DNA from: Candidatus Cloacimonadota bacterium
GTDB taxonomy: Bacteria > Cloacimonadota > Cloacimonadia > Cloacimonadales > TCS61
Assembly: GCA_021108055.1 (NCBI GenBank)
Contig: JAIORR010000257.1
Location: 1 to 17,108, forward strand
Length of the DNA: 17,108 bases
Direction of reading: 5' to 3'
Positions 1 through 6,253 of this stretch are shown in pieces. Within the stretch, counting starts at the first letter, position 1, and the number at the start of each line of letters is the position of its first letter. The notes beneath the pieces were generated by a model. It worked only from the letters and a program-made list of their open reading frames with translations. It searched no databases and was not told the origin of the DNA. The translations under genes and the position numbers were made by a program.

Positions 1-635
1 TTCATTCCATTTTCCAATAGGCGGAGTTGTTCCAGTTTTTCTGTTTCTTCCAACTTTCCTTTTGGAAGTTCAATAAATCTGAAAAGTGCTTCTCTGCGGA
101 AAGCATAAACACCGATATGTTGAAAATATTGTGTGTGGGCACTGCGTTTAAATGGAATAACAGAACGAGAAAAATACAAAGCAAAATTATCTTTATCGCA
201 GACAACCTTTACAATATTCGGATTTTCAATATCTTTACTGAGCCTGTGCATCAGGGAAGCAACTTCTACTTTCGGATCTTCAAAAGCATAGAGCAATTTT
301 TGCAGCGGTTCTGCAGAAATAAAAGGTTCATCTCCCTGAACATTCACCACAATATCCACATCGTGCAGGTAAGGCAATTTTTTACATACTTCGGCAATAC
401 GGTCGGTTCCGCTTTCGTGCTGCCTGCTGGTGAGAATCACTTTACCGCCAAATTTATTTACTGCTTCAAAAATACGTTGGTCATCGGTTCCTACAATTAC
501 ATCATCAAATAAACCACTGCCAAATGTACGTTCATAAACATGCTGAATAATATATTTTGTCCCAAGTTTAACTAAAGGTTTTCCGGGAAACCTTGTCGAA
601 TCATAACGTGCAGGAATGATCGCAATAGCTTTCAT
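1..635 (-). CDS. kdsB: 3-deoxy-manno-octulosonate cytidylyltransferase (CMP-KDO synthetase), C-terminus cut by window edge
   Basis: KdsB activates KDO with CTP to give CMP-KDO in the cytoplasm, the donor for the inner core of lipopolysaccharide. Reading the minus strand from the ATG at 635 gives 211 residues with no stop before the edge; the family is about 245-255 long, so roughly 35-40 residues are missing. Visible family signatures are the N-terminal nucleotide-binding stretch IIPARYDSTRFPGKPL (6-21), the GTDD segment (49-52), SRQHESGTDRIAEV (70-83), the metal/substrate motif VNVQGDEPFI (97-106), YFSRSVIPF (154-162), HIGVYAFR (173-180) and EKLEQLRLLENG (199-210). A GAGG ribosome site lies 7 nt before the ATG. 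It is the last gene of the minus-strand group, separated from the lipoprotein gene by 92 nt. The presence of KDO synthesis implies an LPS-bearing outer membrane. Confidence 0.96.
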   Translation of the reverse strand, partial: MKAIAIIPARYDSTRFPGKPLVKLGTKYIIQHVYERTFGSGLFDDVIVGTDDQRIFEAVNKFGGKVILTSRQHESGTDRIAEVCKKLPYLHDVDIVVNVQGDEPFISAEPLQKLLYAFEDPKVEVASLMHRLSKDIENPNIVKVVCDKDNFALYFSRSVIPFKRSAHTQYFQHIGVYAFRREALFRFIELPKGKLEETEKLEQLRLLENGM

Positions 636-654
636 TATTAAACCTCTTCTTTGT

Positions 655-669
655 ATTTTGCCGCAAAAT
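655..669. promoter_or_regulatory. perfect 7-bp inverted repeat upstream of kdsB
   Basis: ATTTTGC-C-GCAAAAT is a perfect 7+7 palindrome around a single central base, 20 nt before the kdsB start codon and just beyond its ribosome site. A one-base centre cannot form an RNA loop, so a protein-binding operator is more plausible than a hairpin. It may simply be chance in AT-rich DNA. Confidence 0.3.
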
Positions 670-694
670 CACTTCAAAGTACACTTTCTGACAA
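668..694 (-). promoter_or_regulatory. candidate kdsB promoter
   Basis: On the minus strand TTGTCA (694-689) is followed after 15 nt by AGTGAT (673-668) and then TTT. The -10 element is weak, but the arrangement resembles the candidate promoters before mnmG and the porU-like gene. Transcription from here would begin within or just after the palindrome at 655-669. Read-through from the lipoprotein gene is an alternative way to transcribe kdsB. Confidence 0.2.
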
Positions 695-727
695 ATAAAC
701 GGGTACTTACGAATATTTATATTATCT

Positions 728-1516
728 CTAAATTTTTATCATTAATTCCATAATGACTTTGTAACTTCTCAAGTTATCTTTCAATTCCGAAGATACAAAA
801 CTCCTTGTCATTTCCATTTGTATTAATTTTTTCCTGGTTTCCAGGGTGATCTTTTTTTCTATTCTTTCATCTTCATTGATAAGGGCAGACTGCACTTCCT
901 TTTCCATATATTTTGCAATTTCAAATCTTGCCTTTTCTGCTGCATTTTCCCATGCAGAAACAAGGTTCGACGAACTGGAACTCGAATGGCTGATAATCCG
1001 GTCTACCTCTATTATTAGTACATCTTCTTCATACCAGTCAGGCAGATTTGCTACATATTTTCTTTTGTACTCTTTTGGGATTTCATCGGCATTCAAAGAA
1101 TAAAGCCCGACAAAAAAATCATAAAAATATACTTCGTCGATCAGTTGCAGCGAATCATAAATTCTTTTTGTAACTTCCGGTGAAGCACTCACATTAAGCC
1201 TGAACTTCGCCTTACCTTCCTCAACGATATTTTCTGAAGTTGTGGATGCAAACTTATCGATCGAATAAGAAGCTTCATTACGACTTTTCATCACGGCAGC
1301 CATCTGTAGAGCAGATTCTTTCATCCCTTCCACATCAAAACTTTTCTGTGAAATACCGATCACACAACCATCCGTTTTCGGTAGTTCATAGAACCATGCA
1401 GGAAGCTCGACAGCTTCTATTTTGTGAATTGCTTCACTTTTCCAATGCTCTTTTTGCTGAGAAGCACAACCGGAAAGCAGGAAAAAAATTATAATAACCG
1501 GGAATATCTTCCTCAT
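728..1516 (-). CDS. LPP20-like lipoprotein
   Basis: 262-residue predicted lipoprotein. Residues 1-16 are a lipoprotein signal with lipobox LSGC, so Cys17 would be the lipidated N-terminus. The following region (about 35-130), with PAWFYELP, GCVIGISQ and an Ala-rich helical stretch containing ESALQMAAVM, resembles the LPP20 family of outer-membrane lipoproteins; the exact role of that family is not established. A run of six serines (SHSSSSSSNL, near residue 175) uses mixed Ser codons, so it is not a DNA microsatellite, and probably marks a linker before a charged, helical C-terminal half. Its ATG overlaps the stop of mnmG as ATGA (1513-1516) and AAGGAG lies 7 nt upstream, so translation is likely coupled to mnmG. 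Lipoprotein assignment is firm; the family call is moderate and function unknown. Confidence 0.82.
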   Translation of the reverse strand: MRKIFPVIIIFFLLSGCASQQKEHWKSEAIHKIEAVELPAWFYELPKTDGCVIGISQKSFDVEGMKESALQMAAVMKSRNEASYSIDKFASTTSENIVEEGKAKFRLNVSASPEVTKRIYDSLQLIDEVYFYDFFVGLYSLNADEIPKEYKRKYVANLPDWYEEDVLIIEVDRIISHSSSSSSNLVSAWENAAEKARFEIAKYMEKEVQSALINEDERIEKKITLETRKKLIQMEMTRSFVSSELKDNLRSYKVIMELMIKI

Positions 1517-3357
1517 CGGTTTTCTCCTTGTTTATTTTTCTTTAAAAAAACCATCAAAGCTGTAATATCCGTATGGTTCACACCAGATATCCGTGAAGCC
1601 TGTCCCAGGGAAATCGGCTTTATCTTGTTCAATCTTTCACGGGCTTCATAAGCGATGGATTCTATTTTCATATAATCTATAGCGGCAGGTATCTCGGAAT
1701 GCTCCATTTTTTTGAATTTATCTATCTCTGCCAGTTGGCGATTCAAGTATCCTTCATATTTTATTTCCAGGCTGATTTTGTTTTTGATATTTTCTGTAAT
1801 ATCGGAAGGAATCTGATAACCGAATCTTTGCAGATCATCGAAGTGTATCTTTGGGCGTTTTAAAATATTAGCCAGTTTTGTAGGTTCTTTCAATTCGCTG
1901 CCTTTGGATGAATTATGCGTTCTAAGAAAAAGCAATTCTCTATCGTGGATTTTTTTTATTTCCACATATCTCTGCCACCTGACATCATCTACCAGTCCCA
2001 GTTTATATCCCAGAGGCATCATTCTTTCATCTGCATTATCCTGCCTCAGATACAAGCGGTATTCTGCCCTCGAAGTAAAAAGCCGGTAGGGTTCTGTGGT
2101 TCCTTTTGTAACCAGGTCATCCAGCAGAACACCCAAATAAGATTGAGAACGATCGAATATTACAGGATCTTTTTTTTCTAAAGAAAGGACTGCATTTATG
2201 CCGGCAGAAATCCCCTGTGCTCCTGCTTCTTCATAACCAGATGTTCCATTTATCTGACCTGTGAGATAAAGCCCGGAAATCTGTTTACTTTCCATGGTCG
2301 GTTTGATCTCATCGGGAATTATGTAATCATATTCGATGGCATATCCGTAACGAATAATTGTTGCTTTTTCCAAACCCGGAATAGAATGAAGCATCTTTCT
2401 CTGAATTTCCGGAGGCAGACTGTTGGAAATACCATTTGCATAAGCTTCGAAAGTATTGGCTCCCTCCGGTTCAATGAAAACCTGGTGTCGGTCTTTTGTG
2501 CTGAATTTCACTACTTTGTCTTCGATAGATGGACAATAACGGGGACCGACCCCGCTGATATATCCTCCATAAAGTGAGGATTTATCAAGGTTGCAGCGGA
2601 TGATCTTATGAGTTTCCGGCGTGGTGAACGTAAGATAACAACTTACATCATTTCTTAATTTAATGTCTCGATAGAAAGAAAATCCCTGCGGATCTACGTC
2701 ACCGGGTTGTTCTTCTACAATGTTCATATTCACAGTTCGCAGATCGATCCTTGGAGGAGTGCCGGTTTTGAATCTGGCAAGTTTTAATCCGGCTTTTATC
2801 AGGGAATCGGAAAGATTATTCGATGCTGGTTCTCCTGCTCTACCGGAACTGTAACTTACTTTACCCACGTGTATTTTTCCCCGCAGAAATGTTCCGTTTG
2901 CCAGAATCACTCTGGGGGCAAAATAATCTTCTCTCAGCTTCGAGCGAACCCCGATGACTTCTTTCTTATCCGGAGAAAGAAGGATCTCATCGATGGTTGA
3001 TTCCTTGATATCCAGGTTTCTCTGCTCTTCTAAAGTATGATGCATAACGATGGAATAACGGATCCTGTCATTTTGTGAACGCGGAGCCCAGACTGCAGGA
3101 CCTTTCTTTCTATTAAGCATACGAAACTGAATGCCGGTGATGTCGGCTGCTCTGCCGAGTTCTCCACCCAGAGCATCTATTTCCCGCGCAAGATGACCCT
3201 TTGCCGGACCGCCAACAGAAGGATTGCAGCTCATTCTCCCAATAGTTTCTATCTTGATAACAAAAATCAGCGTTCTTGCTCCCATCCTGGCAGCAGCAAG
3301 TGCGGCTTCTATCCCGGCATGACCGGCTCCAACAACTATTATATCATATTTGTTCAT
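1513..3357 (-). CDS. mnmG: tRNA uridine-5-carboxymethylaminomethyl modification enzyme MnmG (GidA)
   Basis: MnmG, with MnmE, uses FAD and methylene-tetrahydrofolate to add the (carboxymethyl)aminomethyl group to U34 of certain tRNAs. The 614 residues are near the family's usual 620-630. The FAD-binding motif VGAGHAGIEAALAAARMGA starts at residue 9. Both conserved cysteine segments are present: RMSCNPSVGGPAKGHL (Cys44) and GVGPRYCPSIEDK. The family motifs GTPPR, GQINGTSGYEEAGAQG and TSRAEYRL are all seen, as is the C-terminal MnmE/tRNA-binding helical domain with KIESIAYEARERLNKI and SLGQASRISGV. The start MNKYDIIVVGAG is normal for the family, but I see no Shine-Dalgarno before it; a stable hairpin lies 16 nt upstream instead. 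It is the first gene of the minus-strand group and overlaps the lipoprotein gene by 4 nt. Confidence 0.98.
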   Translation of the reverse strand: MNKYDIIVVGAGHAGIEAALAAARMGARTLIFVIKIETIGRMSCNPSVGGPAKGHLAREIDALGGELGRAADITGIQFRMLNRKKGPAVWAPRSQNDRIRYSIVMHHTLEEQRNLDIKESTIDEILLSPDKKEVIGVRSKLREDYFAPRVILANGTFLRGKIHVGKVSYSSGRAGEPASNNLSDSLIKAGLKLARFKTGTPPRIDLRTVNMNIVEEQPGDVDPQGFSFYRDIKLRNDVSCYLTFTTPETHKIIRCNLDKSSLYGGYISGVGPRYCPSIEDKVVKFSTKDRHQVFIEPEGANTFEAYANGISNSLPPEIQRKMLHSIPGLEKATIIRYGYAIEYDYIIPDEIKPTMESKQISGLYLTGQINGTSGYEEAGAQGISAGINAVLSLEKKDPVIFDRSQSYLGVLLDDLVTKGTTEPYRLFTSRAEYRLYLRQDNADERMMPLGYKLGLVDDVRWQRYVEIKKIHDRELLFLRTHNSSKGSELKEPTKLANILKRPKIHFDDLQRFGYQIPSDITENIKNKISLEIKYEGYLNRQLAEIDKFKKMEHSEIPAAIDYMKIESIAYEARERLNKIKPISLGQASRISGVNHTDITALMVFLKKNKQGENR

Positions 3358-3372
3358 TGTTTATTTTATTGA

Positions 3373-3401
3373 CTCGATATGAATAACTTCTTTATATCGA
3401 G
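3373..3401 (-). promoter_or_regulatory. hairpin in the mnmG 5' leader
   Basis: CTCGATAT at 3373-3380 pairs perfectly with ATATCGAG at 3394-3401. Extending inward gives an 11-bp stem with one mismatch or wobble and a 7-nt loop. It ends 16 nt before the mnmG ATG and would be in the 5' leader. No U-run follows directly on the minus strand, so it does not look like a terminator; a translational control structure, mRNA stabiliser or operator is possible. Confidence 0.5.
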
Positions 3402-3421
3402 CCAGATCAATTTTTTATATT

Positions 3422-3451
3422 CCAAATCATAATCTTACGTAATGGTGTCAA
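3422..3451 (-). promoter_or_regulatory. candidate mnmG promoter
   Basis: On the minus strand a perfect TTGACA (3451-3446) is followed after 14 nt by TATGAT (3431-3426), which matches TATAAT at five of six positions, and then TTGG. The spacer is shorter than the usual 16-18. Transcription would start around 3415, giving a leader of about 60 nt that includes the hairpin. Confidence 0.4.
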
Positions 3452-3465
3452 GAGATACCGCTTAG

Positions 3466-3498
3466 CTCACGGATTTCACAGATAGCCACAGATAAAGG
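3466..3498. repeat. possible dispersed-repeat fragment (CACAGAT type)
   Basis: The stretch contains CACGGATTTCACAGATAGCC followed by ACAGATAAAGG. It resembles the recurrent intergenic phrase built from 'cacggatttcacagatt..cacagat' found scattered in many environmental bacterial genomes. Recognition is from memory of the pattern; only one copy is in this window, so repetition is not demonstrated here. Confidence 0.35.
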
Positions 3499-3630
3499 AA
3501 TTTTATGTTAGTAAATTATTAATTCCAACAAAATTAAAGAGTATTTAAACATTCTGGAAATTCAAATTAGCATTTTGTCATGAAGGCATCTGTTACGTTT
3601 TTATAAACAGTTTTTCCAAAATCTTTATTA

Positions 3631-3656
3631 CTTTTGTGTCTTAGTGGTTAAGTGCT
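3631..3656. repeat. possible dispersed-repeat fragment (TTAACCACTAAGACACAAA type)
   Basis: The complement reads CTTAACCACTAAGACACAAA followed by AG. This closely matches a widespread intergenic phrase (ttaaccactaagacacaaagacacgaag) seen across unrelated bacterial genomes. As with the segment at 3466-3498, only one copy occurs in the window and both lie in the same intergenic gap. Confidence 0.4.
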
Positions 3657-3692
3657 ATCGTCAAGATAGTTAGTGAAATCCCTTTTTTTGAT

Positions 3693-3725
3693 TTGACAAA
3701 GAATTGCCTGTAAAAAGTTTAGAAT
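3693..3725 (+). promoter_or_regulatory. candidate proS promoter
   Basis: A perfect TTGACA at 3693-3698 precedes AAAAGTTTAG (14 nt later) and TAGAAT at 3720-3725. Neither downstream element is at a normal 16-18 nt spacing with a good match, so the -35 is convincing and the -10 is not. Confidence 0.3.
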
Positions 3726-3742
3726 AAATTTTTTTTAAAATT

Positions 3743-3746
3743 GGAG
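3743..3746 (+). promoter_or_regulatory. Shine-Dalgarno that sets the proS start
   Basis: GGAG lies 6 nt before the ATG at 3753. An in-frame TTG at 3741 overlaps this site and has no ribosome site of its own, so the ATG at 3753 is the better start. Confidence 0.8.
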
Positions 3747-3752
3747 TATGTT

Positions 3753-5276
3753 ATGGCAAAGCAAGGAAAAAAGGCAATTTACCCAACAAGGATAGAGAAT
3801 TATCCCGAATGGTATCAACAGGTGGTCAAAGCCGCTGACATGGCAGAGAACAGTGATGTTCGCGGTTGTATGGTCATCAAACCATGGGGCTATGCGATCT
3901 GGGAAAATATTCAAAAGAATCTCGATGATATGTTTAAAGAAACAGGTCATGTTAATGCATATTTCCCGCTTTTTATTCCCAAAAGTTTCTTTGAAAAAGA
4001 AGCCGAGCACGTGGAAGGTTTTGCCAAAGAATGTGCTGTGGTAACTCATTCCAGGCTGGAACATGATGGCAAAGGTGGATTGAAACCTGCAGGAAAACTT
4101 ACGGAAGAACTGATCGTGCGTCCCACCAGTGAAACCATTATCGGTGCATCATTCAGCAAATGGGTAAATTCATATCGAGACCTGCCGCTTTTAATAAATC
4201 AGTGGGCAAATGTAGTTCGCTGGGAAATGAGGACCCGCTTGTTCCTGCGAACAACCGAATTCCTCTGGCAGGAAGGTCATACCGTCCACGAGACAAAAGA
4301 AGATGCTCTGGAAGAAACTTATAAAATGCTGGATGTTTATACTAAATTTGCAAAAGAATATCTGGCAATTCCTGCAATTAAAGGGGAAAAAACCGAATCC
4401 GAAAAATTCCCGGGAGCTGTTTCAACTTTTACTTTTGAAACTATGATGCAGGATAAAAAAGCTCTTCAAGGTGGCACATCCCACTTTCTGGGTTTGAATT
4501 TTGCAAAAGCTTCCAATATAAAATTCCAGAATAGAGAAGGTAAAGAAGAATATGCATGGACAACTTCATGGGGTGTTTCCACTCGGCTTATCGGTGCACT
4601 CATCATGGCTCACAGCGACGATAACGGACTTGTCCTTCCACCAAAGATCGCTCCTCTGCACATCGTCATTGTTCCTATACATAGAAATGAAGAAGAACAC
4701 AGGAAAGTATTAAATTTCATTGGTGAACTTACCTCGAAGATCAAACATCTTCGTTATAATGAAGAAAAGATAAGAGTTAAGATCGATGACCGTGATATGC
4801 GCGGTGGTGAGAAATTATGGGAATGGATAAAGAAAGGCGTTCCTGTTCGTTTGGAGATAGGTCCACGCGATATCGAAAGCAGTTCGGTCTTCCTGGCAAG
4901 AAGAGATAAACAGCCCAACGAAAAACAAAGTATGAACACCGATGATTTCCTTAATAATATCACATCGATACTGGGTGAAATACACAATAACATATTTGAA
5001 AAAGCTTTGAACTTCCAGAAAGAAAACACGAAAAAGATCGATGATAAAGAAGAATTCTACAAATTCTTTACTCCCAAAAACAAGAAAAATCCTGAAATCC
5101 ACGGCGGCTTTGTCAGAAGCCACTGGTGTGGCAGCAGCAAATGTGAAGAAAGAATAAAAGAAGACCTCAAGGTCACGATCCGCTGCATTCCACTCGATGC
5201 TGAAGAAGAAAAAGGAAAATGCATCTGCTGCGAAAAAGAAAGCAGTAAAAGAGTTATTTTCTCAAAGGCATATTAA
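3753..5276 (+). CDS. proS: proline--tRNA ligase, archaeal/eukaryotic type (no INS editing domain)
   Basis: Class II aminoacyl-tRNA synthetase charging tRNA-Pro in the cytoplasm; 507 residues from the ATG at 3753. The class II motifs are clear: the RPTSETI segment (about 122-129), motif 2 with RLFLRTTEFLWQEGHT (about 163-178) and motif 3 with GVSTRLIGALIMAHSDDNG (274-292). The anticodon-binding domain begins at about LHIVIVPIHR. The roughly 180-residue editing insertion of E. coli-type ProRS is absent. The C-terminal domain has Cys459, Cys464, Cys478, Cys490, Cys492 and Cys493, with a C-x4-C/C-x2-C arrangement expected to bind zinc, and ends in Ala-Tyr, as in other proteins of this type. Its TAA overlaps the next ATG by one base (TAATG), so it forms an operon with the S4-PncC gene. 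Confidence 0.97.
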   Translation: MAKQGKKAIYPTRIENYPEWYQQVVKAADMAENSDVRGCMVIKPWGYAIWENIQKNLDDMFKETGHVNAYFPLFIPKSFFEKEAEHVEGFAKECAVVTHSRLEHDGKGGLKPAGKLTEELIVRPTSETIIGASFSKWVNSYRDLPLLINQWANVVRWEMRTRLFLRTTEFLWQEGHTVHETKEDALEETYKMLDVYTKFAKEYLAIPAIKGEKTESEKFPGAVSTFTFETMMQDKKALQGGTSHFLGLNFAKASNIKFQNREGKEEYAWTTSWGVSTRLIGALIMAHSDDNGLVLPPKIAPLHIVIVPIHRNEEEHRKVLNFIGELTSKIKHLRYNEEKIRVKIDDRDMRGGEKLWEWIKKGVPVRLEIGPRDIESSSVFLARRDKQPNEKQSMNTDDFLNNITSILGEIHNNIFEKALNFQKENTKKIDDKEEFYKFFTPKNKKNPEIHGGFVRSHWCGSSKCEERIKEDLKVTIRCIPLDAEEEKGKCICCEKESSKRVIFSKAY

Positions 5277-6079
5277 TGAAATTCTGGATAGACAAGGATA
5301 GCTCCATTTATCTTTTCCAGCTATTAAAAGCTGCAGGAATACTGGACGATTATGAAGATATCAGGCATACAATAAACAAAGGACTTGTTTCTGTTAATGA
5401 AGAAAATGTTTTTAATCAGCGCTACATCCTGAAAGGGGGAGATGTCGTCCGTTTTAAACAATCTCATGTTAAGATATTGGAACGTGATATTGAAGGAAAA
5501 ACTTTCGAGGAAAAGATGTTATCTTCCGAGCCGGAAGGAAATATCAAGCACGGAAACGTTAAAAGCTGGAAAACAAAACCCCTGAAGCCGGAGATAAATC
5601 TAAACAAAGAATTGGAGAATATTTCCAGAAAACTTCATGATAAACTGCTGGACCAAAGTTATACGATATCTTGTGCCGAATCCTGCACCGGTGGTTTGAT
5701 CCAGGAAATCCTCACTTCACATTCGGGCTCTTCCGGATATTTCGTCGGTGGAATTGTAAGTTATGCAGACAAAGCAAAGACAGATGTTCTGAAAGTAAGA
5801 AAAAAGACTATCACCGAATTTGGAGCAGTTAGCAGGGAAACCGCCATCGAAATGGCAAAAGGAATTCAGAAAATATTTGGAACAGATATAGCCTGCGCTG
5901 TTACAGGTATAGCCGGACCTGAGGGAGGGACGCAGGAAAAACCGGTCGGAACTGTTCATGCTGCTTATTACTACAATGAAAAAATCACTCACAATGAATT
6001 TCATTTTTCCGGTAATCGGGAAACGATCAGAAAAAAAGCAGCTTTAACTATTTTGAAAACCCTGTTTGAAACTATTTAA
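5276..6079 (+). CDS. pncC: S4-like RNA-binding domain fused to CinA C-terminal (PncC) amidohydrolase domain
   Basis: 267 residues in two parts. Residues 1-65 look like an S4 RNA-binding fold of the small YbcJ/YaaA type: helical FQLLKAAGILDD, then HTINKGLVSVNEENV and the closing ILKGGDVVRF. A charged linker (about 70-110) follows. Residues 113-267 are a CinA C-terminal domain, whose family deamidates nicotinamide mononucleotide to nicotinate mononucleotide in pyridine nucleotide recycling. Its signatures are intact: CAESCTGG (133-140, presumed nucleophile Ser136), GGIVSYADKAK (158-168), GAVSRETA (183-190), VTGIAGPEGGTQEKPVGTV (209-227). The N-terminal CinA domain (ADP-ribose pyrophosphatase/MoCF fold) is absent. 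AAAGG lies 7 nt before the ATG, which overlaps the proS stop. The PncC call is secure; the S4 call is by pattern and moderately sure. What RNA binding would do for this enzyme is unknown. Confidence 0.9.
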   Translation: MKFWIDKDSSIYLFQLLKAAGILDDYEDIRHTINKGLVSVNEENVFNQRYILKGGDVVRFKQSHVKILERDIEGKTFEEKMLSSEPEGNIKHGNVKSWKTKPLKPEINLNKELENISRKLHDKLLDQSYTISCAESCTGGLIQEILTSHSGSSGYFVGGIVSYADKAKTDVLKVRKKTITEFGAVSRETAIEMAKGIQKIFGTDIACAVTGIAGPEGGTQEKPVGTVHAAYYYNEKITHNEFHFSGNRETIRKKAALTILKTLFETI

Positions 6080-6089
6080 AAAATTATGA

Positions 6090-6120
6090 TTGACAAAAAA
6101 TATTGCAAAATAAGATTTCG
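6090..6120 (+). promoter_or_regulatory. candidate promoter of the porU-porV module
   Basis: A perfect TTGACA at 6090-6095 is followed after 15 nt by TAAGAT (6111-6116) and TTTCG. The gap of 174 nt after the previous stop supports an independent promoter here. It would give a leader of about 130 nt that includes a T-rich tract (about 6124-6168) and the short direct repeat at 6172-6198. No GC-rich terminator hairpin is visible after the upstream operon. Confidence 0.4.
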
Positions 6121-6171
6121 ACAGTTTTTCATTTTTACATTTATTTTTATTTTTTATTTTCAATTTTATCC

Positions 6172-6198
6172 TGAATAGAAAAAATCTCGTGAATAGAA
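6172..6198 (+). repeat. short direct repeat in the porU leader
   Basis: TGAATAGAA occurs at 6172-6180 and again at 6190-6198, 18 nt apart, in the leader of the C25 protease gene. It could be a paired binding site or chance. Confidence 0.3.
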
Positions 6199-6253
6199 TT
6201 CATTGAAGATAATGTTGGATTATTAAAGATCATAAAATCTTGGAGTTTTTATT

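Larger units (their letters stand above)
3358..3740. other. divergent intergenic region between mnmG and proS
   Basis: About 395 nt of AT-rich DNA without a credible gene, separating divergent mnmG and proS. It holds the mnmG leader hairpin (3373-3401), candidate promoters toward each side, and two segments that look like dispersed-repeat fragments (3466-3498 and 3631-3656). There is also a small inverted repeat CTATC-GTCAA-GATAG at 3655-3669. I found no T-box signature before proS and no tRNA-like cloverleaf. Confidence 0.7.

Noticed and set aside
27..512. Plus-strand open frame of 161 codons opposite kdsB
   Set aside because: It lies entirely antisense to a clear kdsB coding frame, and its predicted protein is aromatic-rich without any family signature.
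1000..1010. Six-serine run in the LPP20-like protein as a microsatellite
   Set aside because: The serines use mixed TCG, AGT and TCC codons, so the DNA is not a simple repeat able to slip.
3741..3752. TTG start four codons upstream for proS
   Set aside because: The TTG overlaps the GGAG ribosome site that serves the ATG at 3753, and the four extra residues have no counterpart in the family.
3402..3752. T-box or other tRNA-sensing leader before proS
   Set aside because: No T-box consensus, specifier stem or terminator with a T-run is visible; the region looks like ordinary AT-rich promoter DNA with repeat fragments.
6120..6170. T-rich tract after the proS operon as an intrinsic terminator
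   Set aside because: There is no GC-containing stem ahead of the T-runs, so I do not call a terminator.
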